Shown here one piece after another: positions 26,865 to 33,966 of a DNA stretch of 37,890 nucleotides. Below the pieces are notes generated by a model. The model had not been told where the DNA came from. It saw only the letters and a list, made by a program, of their open reading frames with translations, and ran no database searches. Within the stretch, counting starts at the first letter, position 1; each line of letters begins with the position of its first letter. A program made the translations under genes and the position numbers. This DNA comes from Chthoniobacter flavus (GTDB taxonomy: Bacteria > Verrucomicrobiota > Verrucomicrobiia > Chthoniobacterales > Terrimicrobiaceae): assembly GCA_945903555.1 (NCBI GenBank), contig CAMDOJ010000002.1, positions 1 to 37,890 on the forward strand, read 5' to 3'.

Positions 26865-27500
26865 ATGTCTAAAAAAGGAATATTTATTACGTTTGAGGGA
26901 TCGGAGGGATGTGGGAAGTCAACCCAGATCGGACTCCTCGCCGCCCACCTTCGCGCTGCCGGCCACGACCCATTGCTCCTGCGGGAACCTGGCGGCACAC
27001 CATCAGGGGAGATGATCCGCCATCTCCTTCAGCATGCCCCCGAGGGCGAGAACCTCACACCAGAAGCGGAGCTTCTCCTCTTCGCCGCAAGCCGCGCGCA
27101 ACTCGTGCGCGAAGTGATCGTCCCTGCGTTGACTGCGGGTCGGATCGTTATTTGCGACCGCTTTCTCGACTCGACAACCGTCTATCAAGGAGTTGGTAGA
27201 AAAATATCGCCCCGCCATACGGAGATGATCAATGCCTTTGCCGTCGATGCGTGCTTGCCAGATGTGACATTCCTTCTCGATCTCGATCGCGCCACTTCCC
27301 TCGAACGAATGAAGGCTGGACAACGAACACTCGACCGCATCGAGCGCGAAAGCGAAGAATTCTTCGAAGCTGTCCGCAATGGGTATCTGAATTTGGTGGC
27401 ACTCAACCCGAACCGCATCCTTCTTCTCGATTCCTCCAAACCAAAAGAGTTCACACTTGAGGAAATTAAAAGCGCCGTTGAATCACTTTTGATCAAATAA
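26865..27500 (+). CDS. tmk: thymidylate kinase
   Basis: A 211-residue dTMP kinase. The P-loop FEGSEGCGKSTQ (10-21), EPGGTPSGEMIR, the DRF motif with DSTTVYQGVGR (98-112) and the LID segment MKAGQRTLDRIE are all in order, and the length is typical. It phosphorylates dTMP to dTDP for DNA synthesis. The start is ATG 26865; an upstream in-frame start at 26604 runs antisense through the EVE gene and is not plausible. Confidence 0.96.
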   Translation: MSKKGIFITFEGSEGCGKSTQIGLLAAHLRAAGHDPLLLREPGGTPSGEMIRHLLQHAPEGENLTPEAELLLFAASRAQLVREVIVPALTAGRIVICDRFLDSTTVYQGVGRKISPRHTEMINAFAVDACLPDVTFLLDLDRATSLERMKAGQRTLDRIERESEEFFEAVRNGYLNLVALNPNRILLLDSSKPKEFTLEEIKSAVESLLIK

Positions 27501-27547
27501 AATTATCAGTTGATGAAATTTGCATAAAATTCAGCTTGATTTGATGC

Positions 27548-27559
27548 AGTATTGATACT
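27548..27559. promoter_or_regulatory. candidate vapBC operator
   Basis: agtat and atact form an interrupted dyad around tg, 15 bases before the vapB start. VapB-type antitoxins usually bind inverted repeats in their own promoter, so this is a plausible autoregulatory site. It is short and could be chance. Confidence 0.3.
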
Positions 27560-27574
27560 ACGTTCTTGTTCATT

Positions 27575-27805
27575 ATGAGAATCAGCGTTGAAGTTTCAGA
27601 AGATATTTTAAAAGAAGTCATGGCGATGACCGGCGAAAAAAGCAAGGGTGCTTCTTTGGCTCGAGCCGTTATGGAATTTGTGAAAAGACGGAAGGCCCGC
27701 GAATTCGGAAAGTTGATGAGAGAAGGCGCATTCGACTATGACGTCGACTCGTCGAACAACGAAAAAAATCAAGACTCTCCCATCCCTCCTTTGGGATCCT
27801 ATTAA
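27575..27805 (+). CDS. vapB: VapB-type antitoxin
   Basis: A 76-residue protein: an N-terminal strand and helices (MRISVEVSEDILKEVMAM, then SLARAVMEFVKRRKAREF) of ribbon-helix-helix character, and an acidic, Asn-rich flexible tail (FDYDVDSSNNEKNQ) that would wrap the toxin. This layout fits short antitoxins of VapB families paired with PIN toxins. The toxin gene starts three bases after the stop. The ATG at 27575 is preferred over a TTG at 27566. Confidence 0.8.
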   Translation: MRISVEVSEDILKEVMAMTGEKSKGASLARAVMEFVKRRKAREFGKLMREGAFDYDVDSSNNEKNQDSPIPPLGSY

Positions 27806-27808
27806 AAA

Positions 27809-28231
27809 ATGGTACTCGTTGACTCATCCGTGTGGATTGAATCGTTGCGACGAACGGGGCGATTGGAAATCAAGGTCGCCCTTGAAGCGCTTCTTGAGGC
27901 TTACGAGGCTCAGTTCTGCCCTCCTATTCGCTTGGAAGTCCTTGGAGGAGCTAGAAAAGAAGACCGTCGCCGCTTGGGCCATTATTTTTCTGTGATCCCA
28001 TATCGGAATTGCAATCAAGATGACTGGGAGCGCGCTATCGCCTTGGCTTGGAAATTACGTGACTCCGGCTTGAGTATGCCGTGGTTGGATGTCCTCATAG
28101 CCTCGATTGCCATTCACAATGGAATAAGACTATTTACCATCGATGCCCACTTTGAGAAAATAGCTGCTATCTCGGGGCTTATGCTCTACCGCCCAGGCTA
28201 TGGGGGAATGTTTCAGCCCGAGGATGTCTAA
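27809..28231 (+). CDS. vapC: VapC-type PIN-domain toxin ribonuclease
   Basis: A 140-residue PIN domain with the four conserved acidic residues in place: D5 (LVDSSVWIE), E43 (RLEVLGG), D94 (PWLDVLIASIA) and D112 (TIDAHF). VapC toxins are Mg-dependent ribonucleases that cut tRNA or rRNA and are neutralised by the cognate VapB. All catalytic positions are intact, so the toxin is probably active. The pair sits alone between tmk and gnd, a typical insertion of a mobile toxin-antitoxin module. Confidence 0.92.
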   Translation: MVLVDSSVWIESLRRTGRLEIKVALEALLEAYEAQFCPPIRLEVLGGARKEDRRRLGHYFSVIPYRNCNQDDWERAIALAWKLRDSGLSMPWLDVLIASIAIHNGIRLFTIDAHFEKIAAISGLMLYRPGYGGMFQPEDV

Positions 28232-28290
28232 TATTTCTCTTAACATCGAGCGAGTTTTTGAGTTAAAACAAGCGAGATTGAATCAGATAA

Positions 28291-28324
28291 CGAACGAATT
28301 GCCCTTCAATGCAAGTTCCGTTCG
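28291..28324 (+). other. hairpin in the vapC-gnd gap
   Basis: cgaacg...cgttcg form the outer stem; aa/tt and ttgc/gcaa continue it with two single-base bulges around the loop ccttcaat. An eight-T run lies at 28341-28348, 16 bases after the stem, too far for a normal terminator. It may be a weak vapBC terminator or part of the gnd 5' leader. Confidence 0.35.
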
Positions 28325-28354
28325 CAACTAAAACGCAGGATTTTTTTTAACGAT

Positions 28355-29833
28355 ATGCAAAACATAACACCTCAAGGAGACATCGGTCTCATTGGATTGG
28401 CCGTGATGGGTCAGAACCTTGTCCTCAATATGAACGACCATGGATATACGGTCGTTGTTTATAATCGCACCACATCCAAAGTGGACGAGTTTCTGGTCAA
28501 TGAAGCCAAAGGAACCAAGGTTCAAGGTGCCCATTCGATCGAGGAACTGGTGGCGAAACTCAAGCGCCCACGTCGAGTGATGATGCTGGTGAAGGCCGGT
28601 AAGCCGGTGGATGATTTTATCGCTCAGTTGGTGCCCCACTTGGAGCCCGGCGACATCATTATCGACGGAGGCAACTCCCTTTTCGATGATACCAATCGCC
28701 GTCAAAAAGAACTCGAAAGCAAAGGCCTGCTCTTCATCGGCACGGGTGTTTCCGGTGGCGAAGAAGGTGCCCGTCGCGGCCCGAGCATTATGCCAGGGGG
28801 ATCACCCGCTGCATGGCCCCACGTTAAAGAGATTTTTCAATCCATTTCAGCCAAAGTCGACGATGGCGCACCTTGTTGCGACTGGGTCGGCGAAGAGGGT
28901 GCGGGGCATTTCGTGAAGATGGTGCACAATGGCATCGAGTATGGTGACATGCAGCTCATCTGCGAGGCCTACAACATTCTCAAAAATGGGCTCGGCCTCA
29001 CCGAAGATGAAATGCACGACGTCTTCGCTGAGTGGAATAAAGGCGAACTCGACAGCTACCTCATCGAGATCACCCGCGATATCCTCGCAAAGAAGGACGC
29101 CGACGGTTCACCCCTCGTGAACAACATCCTCGACACCGCAGGCCAAAAAGGCACCGGAAAATGGACAGTCATTAACTCTTTGGACTTGGGCGTTCCCATC
29201 ACGCTCATGGCCGAAGCCGTTTACGCCCGCTGCGTATCAGCGCTGAAATCCGAGCGCGTCAAAGCTTCGAAGAAGCTCAAAGGCCCCAAACCTGCCATTG
29301 CAGGAGCGAAGGATCCCGTCAAACGCAAGGCTCTCATTAATGACATCCGTGATGCGCTCTATGCGTCCAAAATTATCAGCTACACACAAGGCTACATGCT
29401 CATGCGGTCGGCAGCAGAGGAATACGGTTGGAAGCTCAACTGGGGTGGCATCGCCCTCATGTGGCGCGGCGGTTGCATCATCCGCTCACGCTTCCTCGGA
29501 AAAATTAAAGAGGCCTTCGATAAGAATCCGAAACTTGGCAACATTTTGCTTGACGAATATTTCCGTAGCGAGATCAAGCGAAGCCAGAAAGGCTGGCGCA
29601 ATGTCGTGGCACAGGCCGCCAAGCGCGGCATTCCAGTACCCGCATTCAGCACGGCGCTCTCGTTCTATGACAGCTACCGTTCCGCAGTGCTTCCAGCCAA
29701 CTTGCTCCAAGCCCAGAGGGATTTCTTCGGCGCGCACACTTACGAACGCACGGACAAACCACGAGGCGAATTCTTCCATACGAATTGGACCGGCCAAGGC
29801 GGAACGACTGCCTCGACCACTTATACAGTGTAA
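28355..29833 (+). CDS. gnd: 6-phosphogluconate dehydrogenase, decarboxylating
   Basis: A 492-residue oxidative pentose phosphate enzyme producing ribulose 5-phosphate, CO2 and NADPH. The Rossmann motif GLIGLAVMGQNLVLNM (11-26), the cofactor-binding NRT (37-39), GVSGGEEGARRGPSIMPGG (131-149), the catalytic lysine K188 and HNGIEYGDMQ (191-200) are intact. Length is that of the long homodimeric form (about 470-490), typically NADP-dependent. AGGA precedes the ATG by 14 bases, an unusually long spacing. It is followed by a strong hairpin. Confidence 0.97.
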   Translation: MQNITPQGDIGLIGLAVMGQNLVLNMNDHGYTVVVYNRTTSKVDEFLVNEAKGTKVQGAHSIEELVAKLKRPRRVMMLVKAGKPVDDFIAQLVPHLEPGDIIIDGGNSLFDDTNRRQKELESKGLLFIGTGVSGGEEGARRGPSIMPGGSPAAWPHVKEIFQSISAKVDDGAPCCDWVGEEGAGHFVKMVHNGIEYGDMQLICEAYNILKNGLGLTEDEMHDVFAEWNKGELDSYLIEITRDILAKKDADGSPLVNNILDTAGQKGTGKWTVINSLDLGVPITLMAEAVYARCVSALKSERVKASKKLKGPKPAIAGAKDPVKRKALINDIRDALYASKIISYTQGYMLMRSAAEEYGWKLNWGGIALMWRGGCIIRSRFLGKIKEAFDKNPKLGNILLDEYFRSEIKRSQKGWRNVVAQAAKRGIPVPAFSTALSFYDSYRSAVLPANLLQAQRDFFGAHTYERTDKPRGEFFHTNWTGQGGTTASTTYTV

Positions 29834-29890
29834 TCCTTGAGCACCTCAGAAACCTAATGCCATATCGCTAGGTGGCCGTTAGAATCAATT

Positions 29891-29923
29891 AAATGCCCTC
29901 GATATCCATCGAGGGCATTTTGC
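29891..29923 (+). terminator. terminator hairpin after gnd
   Basis: aaatgccctcgat and atcgagggcattt form a perfect 13-base stem around the loop atcc (29904-29907), 57 bases after the gnd stop. The T-run is short (ttt then tgctt), and A-rich sequence precedes the stem. Confidence 0.7.
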
Positions 29924-30106
29924 TTGATTGCCATAAGCGAGTCTCTCCTTCTTCCCAGAAAACGCGCTTATTTCCTGCACGGATGGAAACCACCTGCCGC
30001 TTTTTTAGAATAAATGGATTGCAGGGCTCGGGTAATTTCCTGCACTTTAATCCCCTCGCCTAACTCGGCATGTTGCCGTCGGCTTGGACCAAACTTCTCT
30101 AAGGGC

Positions 30107-32548
30107 ATGAAAAAAGACCAACACCTCGCTTTCGATCAAGAAATTCTCAATCAACTCAAATTCGGTCTCGCACGGGACAAAGTCACCGCCTCCAAACGAG
30201 ATTGGTGGATCGCGACATCGAAGGCCGTTCAGAACGTCGTGATCGAGCGCATGATCAAGACCCTCACAACCCACACGGAGGGCAATGTGCGTCGTGTTTA
30301 TTATTTCTCGATGGAGTTTTTGATGGGTCGCTTGTTCGTCAACAGCATGATCAGCGCCGGCGTGATGAAGGAAATGGGCGAGGCCCTTTCCACATTAGGT
30401 CACAATATTGAAGAACTCCGCGAAGAGGAATATGACATGGGCCTCGGTAACGGTGGCCTCGGTCGCCTTGCCGCCTGCTTCCTTGACTCTCTCGCCACAC
30501 TCGACCTTCCTGCTGTCGGTTACGGCATCCACTATCAATACGGACTCTTCAAGCAGGAATTCCGCAATGGTCATCAAATCGAGCACCCAGATGCATGGAT
30601 GGTCTATGGCACACCATGGGAAATCGTTCGCCCCGAGCACACCACCGAAGTGCCAATTTACGGCCATGTCGAAAATGTCTGCGACGATAAGGGCATCTCC
30701 CGTCCCCAATGGGTCGGCACTCGCAAAATTCTCGGCGTGCCCTACGACATTCCGATCCCCGGCTTCGGCACGGAAACCGTCAACTTCCTCCGCCTGTGGG
30801 AATCCCGCGCCACCGAGGAATTTGATTTTGAAGCCTTCAACAGCGGTGGATACGAGCAAGCCGTTTATCAGAAAAACATGGCCGAAACGGTCAGTAAGGT
30901 TCTTTATCCGAATGATAAAACCGAGGTCGGCAAAGAACTCCGACTCGTTCAGCAATACTTCTTTGTCGCCTGCTCGCTCAGCGACATCATCCGCCGCTTT
31001 CACAAGAGCAATACCGATTGGGAGACCTTTCCAGAGAAAGTCGCCATTCAGCTCAACGACACCCACCCCGCCATCGCGATCGTCGAACTCATGCGTCTCC
31101 TGCAGGACGAACACGACCTTTCCTGGGAGAAATCTTGGTCGATCGTTACCCGCACCTTCGCCTACACCAACCACACTCTCCTTCCCGAAGCATTGGAGAA
31201 ATGGAGCGTTGGCCTCTTCCGCAAGGTTCTCCCCCGCCACTTGCAAATCATTTTTCAAATCAACAAGCACTTCCTTGATCTTGTCGAAGAGAAATGGCCT
31301 GGGGACGCTGGCAAGAAGCGCACCCTCTCGCTCATTGAGGAAGGTGACGTGCAAATGGTCCGCATGGCCCACCTCTCGGTGGTAGGAAGCCATTCCGTGA
31401 ACGGCGTTGCCGCCCTTCACACCAAGCTCCTCAAATCCGAACTCTTCCCCGAATTCGATGCCTTGTATCCGAAAAAATTCAACAACAAGACGAACGGGAT
31501 CACCCCGCGCCGTTGGTTGGTGGCCTGCAACCCCCAACTCTCCGACCTCATCACCTCCCGTATTGGAAGCGGATGGGAACGCCACCTCGACAAACTTCGC
31601 GAACTCGAACCCTTCGCTAATGATGCCCAGTTCCGTGAGGAATTCATGGCGGTCAAACACAAGAACAAGGAACTCCTCGCCAAGATCATCCAAAAAGAGT
31701 GCGGCATTGAGGTCAATCCCTCGGCCCTCTTCGACGTCCAAATCAAGCGCCTCCACGAATACAAGCGTCAGCACTTGAATTTGCTCCACATTCTGGCCCT
31801 ATACCGCCGCATTCTCCAGAATCCGGAGAAGTCTTTCACCCCACGCGTCTTCATCTTCGCTGCCAAAGCCGCACCAGGATACGATACCGCCAAGCTCATC
31901 ATCAAAGCCATCAATGCCGCAGCTTCGAAGATCAACAACGACCCACGCGTCAAAGACCTGATCAAAGTCGCCTTCCTGCCGAACTACCGAGTTTCGCTGG
32001 CGCAACGCATCGTTCCCGCAGCCGACCTCTCGGAGCAAATCTCCACAGCAGGCAAAGAAGCCTCGGGCACGGGCAACATGAAGCTCGCCCTCAACGGCGC
32101 GGTCACCATCGGCACACTCGATGGTGCCAACGTCGAGATCCATGAAGAAGTCGGCGATGAGAACATCTTCATCTTCGGCAATACCGTCGAGCAGGTCACC
32201 GAGCTCCTCGCGAAAGGCTACAATCCATCCGAATACTACCACAGCAATCCTGAGTTGCGCGCTGTGCTCGATTGGTTGGGCTCTGGCTACTTCACTGAGA
32301 ACGAAGGTCAAGACATCCTCGCCCCACTACGTGACAACCTGATCTACCACGATCCCTTCCTCTGCCTCGCTGACTTCCAAGCCTACTGCAACGCTCAAGA
32401 TCTCGTCTCCGAGGCCTTCATCGACAAGACTCGGTGGGCAAAAATGGCAATCATGAATACCGCCCGCGTCGGCAAGTTCTCCAGCGACCGGACGATCTCC
32501 GAATACGCCAAGGACATCTGGAAACTCCAACCCGTTCACATCAAGTAA
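30107..32548 (+). CDS. glgP: glycogen/alpha-glucan phosphorylase
   Basis: An 813-residue GT35 phosphorylase that releases glucose 1-phosphate from glycogen. Seen are RRVYYFSMEFLMGR, LGNGGLGRLAACFLDSLA, GYGIHYQYGLFKQ, QLNDTHPAIAIVELMRLL, FNNKTNGITPRRWL, the PLP lysine K659 in SGTGNMKLALNGAVTIG and DGANVEI. The length is normal for bacterial GlgP. The start is ATG 30107, matching the family N-terminus; a preceding AAGGG is only one base from the ATG and too close to be a good ribosome binding site. It follows gnd, so the pair ties glycogen breakdown to the pentose phosphate route, but a terminator lies between. Confidence 0.97.
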   Translation: MKKDQHLAFDQEILNQLKFGLARDKVTASKRDWWIATSKAVQNVVIERMIKTLTTHTEGNVRRVYYFSMEFLMGRLFVNSMISAGVMKEMGEALSTLGHNIEELREEEYDMGLGNGGLGRLAACFLDSLATLDLPAVGYGIHYQYGLFKQEFRNGHQIEHPDAWMVYGTPWEIVRPEHTTEVPIYGHVENVCDDKGISRPQWVGTRKILGVPYDIPIPGFGTETVNFLRLWESRATEEFDFEAFNSGGYEQAVYQKNMAETVSKVLYPNDKTEVGKELRLVQQYFFVACSLSDIIRRFHKSNTDWETFPEKVAIQLNDTHPAIAIVELMRLLQDEHDLSWEKSWSIVTRTFAYTNHTLLPEALEKWSVGLFRKVLPRHLQIIFQINKHFLDLVEEKWPGDAGKKRTLSLIEEGDVQMVRMAHLSVVGSHSVNGVAALHTKLLKSELFPEFDALYPKKFNNKTNGITPRRWLVACNPQLSDLITSRIGSGWERHLDKLRELEPFANDAQFREEFMAVKHKNKELLAKIIQKECGIEVNPSALFDVQIKRLHEYKRQHLNLLHILALYRRILQNPEKSFTPRVFIFAAKAAPGYDTAKLIIKAINAAASKINNDPRVKDLIKVAFLPNYRVSLAQRIVPAADLSEQISTAGKEASGTGNMKLALNGAVTIGTLDGANVEIHEEVGDENIFIFGNTVEQVTELLAKGYNPSEYYHSNPELRAVLDWLGSGYFTENEGQDILAPLRDNLIYHDPFLCLADFQAYCNAQDLVSEAFIDKTRWAKMAIMNTARVGKFSSDRTISEYAKDIWKLQPVHIK

Positions 32549-32570
32549 ACGAAAAGCCAAAGCCACTTCG

Positions 32571-32607
32571 AGACGCCGCATACTAACGTGTGCGGCGTCT
32601 TTTTTTC
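32571..32607 (+). terminator. intrinsic terminator after glgP
   Basis: agacgccgcatac and gtgtgcggcgtct form a 13-base stem with one G-T pair around the loop taac, followed by a run of T's (32600-32606). It begins 22 bases after the glgP stop. Confidence 0.9.
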
Positions 32608-32765
32608 TGGGGTCAGCAAACTGCCCGCAGCCAAATTAAACCACGGGAAACTCGGATCTCACGGAGTGCGCAATGTAGAGAAATCTTTGGAAAATGTCCC
32701 GCAATCATCGCGACGCCACCCCGAAGGGAAACGCCCTCAATTTGAAAGGTAGGAAACTCCAAATG

Positions 32766-33404
32766 TCACAATTCGACCTCCTCAATTTCTTCCGGGCGCG
32801 CCCACTCTTCGAAAACTTTTTCGAAGTGGGTGACGAGTTGTGAATAGATGTTTGAGGTGATGCGTGTGAAGTGGCGCAGGCTCTCGCGTTCGGCGAATTC
32901 GGCGTTCATCTCATTGTAGCCTGTGGCGATATTACCGAATAAACCCTTGAGCCTGCCCTCTTCGAACTGGCGCACCAACTCGCCCAGAGAGAGGGGAAAT
33001 CGAGACTCGGTGATAGGCAGCGTGAACTGGCCCTCGTATTCATCCTCGATGCGGTAGGAGATGCCTGATGGCCTTGGACAGGCTCGAAGGCTGATCACAT
33101 CGCTTGTCGTAGATTGCAGCCAGATGCGGGCGATCTCCACTTCACCGGGTAGGTAGCCTGGAAGATACTCGCCGCCCATGAATGAGGGGTGGATGCGCCC
33201 AAAACTGCGCCGATCTTCCGTGCCGAGTTCATCCTGAAGCAGCGTTGCATTCAATTTTTCCAGATGCCCGGCATTCCAATAATCGATCACCATCTGGCGA
33301 CGCTTCTCGCCTTTGATATTCTTAAGGATGGCCTTCAGCGGGTCCGAATCATCCCAATAAGATTTTGGCCTGAATATGTAGCGGATTCCTCTGAACTTTT
33401 TCAT
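32766..33404 (-). CDS. unknown protein coupled to an orphan arm-type DNA-binding domain
   Basis: A 212-residue protein I cannot assign. The N-terminus is basic (MKKFRGIRYIFRPKSYW, IKGEKRRQMVIDYWNAGHLE). The middle carries an ordered motif, IHPSFMGGEYLPGYLPGEVE, then LQSTTSDVISLRA and YRIEDEYEGQF. The C-terminal part is helical and ends acidic (EEWARPEEIEEVEL). I have a vague memory of conserved hypothetical proteins with this GGEYLPG-STT-DEYEG order but of no known function. No signal peptide, membrane helix or familiar catalytic motif is seen. ATG 33404 overlaps the upstream stop as ATGA and has GGGAGG six bases before it, so the start is well supported. A longer frame to 33539 would overlap the upstream gene. 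Confidence 0.75.
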   Translation of the reverse strand: MKKFRGIRYIFRPKSYWDDSDPLKAILKNIKGEKRRQMVIDYWNAGHLEKLNATLLQDELGTEDRRSFGRIHPSFMGGEYLPGYLPGEVEIARIWLQSTTSDVISLRACPRPSGISYRIEDEYEGQFTLPITESRFPLSLGELVRQFEEGRLKGLFGNIATGYNEMNAEFAERESLRHFTRITSNIYSQLVTHFEKVFEEWARPEEIEEVEL

Positions 33405-33619
33405 AGGCAGCCTCCCTTCAACGCGCGACGCAGGAGTTGATCGCGCAGTTTGCGGGCCTGCTCGACGCTCGGGGTGCCGAGGCTCAGACGCACCCGGCGC
33501 TTGGTGTAGTCCGGCAGGTGGACGGTGTAGTGGCACCACCAGGTGCCGTGGTTGTTCCAGAGGTGGTGGTCTGGATTGTGCGCGAGAACGCGGATGGATG
33601 GTGTTTCGAGTGTGTTCAT
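33401..33619 (-). CDS. orphan integrase arm-type (AP2-like) DNA-binding domain protein
   Basis: A 72-residue basic protein. The segment GTWWCHYTVHLPDYTKRRVR, then SLGTPSVEQARKLRDQLLRR, has the strand-strand-strand-helix pattern of the N-terminal arm-binding domain of tyrosine recombinases. No core-binding or catalytic domain follows; the gene ends there and the next gene is unrelated to recombinases. AAAAGGAG eight bases before ATG 33619 is a strong ribosome binding site, and the stop overlaps the next start as ATGA. It is more GC-rich than its surroundings. It could be a remnant of an integrase or a small DNA-binding partner of the downstream protein. Confidence 0.7.
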   Translation of the reverse strand: MNTLETPSIRVLAHNPDHHLWNNHGTWWCHYTVHLPDYTKRRVRLSLGTPSVEQARKLRDQLLRRALKGGCL

Positions 33620-33966
33620 GGTGTGTCTCCTTTTGGGTTTCTCACCAGGAATCTCGGGCAATAAAGTCCGAGGAGATTTTGTTGTTCGGGTTCGTCACCC
33701 GCACATCGCTTAGCGTTTCCGCCTTCGCAAACCACCGTGGGATTTCTCCTTCCCCGGTTGGCACCCTGACCCGCCTAATGCGGCCACAGGAATTCCTAAT
33801 GCTTTAACTTTTATGCTGAAAAACGGGAACGAATCCAAGCCTGAAATGTGTCATAAAATCCACTCAGCCTGGATCAGCATGAAGAGGTTTTTAACGCAAA
33901 TGCATTGGACTACCTTCCCGTGATTTGCTGATGAATGAATAGTTCCCTTTCAAAGAACAATAGGTA
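33620..33966. other. intergenic stretch upstream of the coupled pair
   Basis: These 347 bases lie between the orphan arm-domain gene and the 3' end of the S8 protease gene. The part next to the pair (33642-33803) is GC-rich and open in one minus-strand frame (reported among the findings); the rest (33804-33966) is AT-richer, without a gene or terminator I can support. The promoter of the pair should be here but no consensus stands out. Confidence 0.5.

Noticed and set aside
30395..31789. 464-codon open frame on the minus strand opposite glgP
   Set aside because: It is antisense to a strongly conserved gene, its translation is rich in Val/Glu/Gly/Phe without any domain, and its length follows from glgP codon bias.
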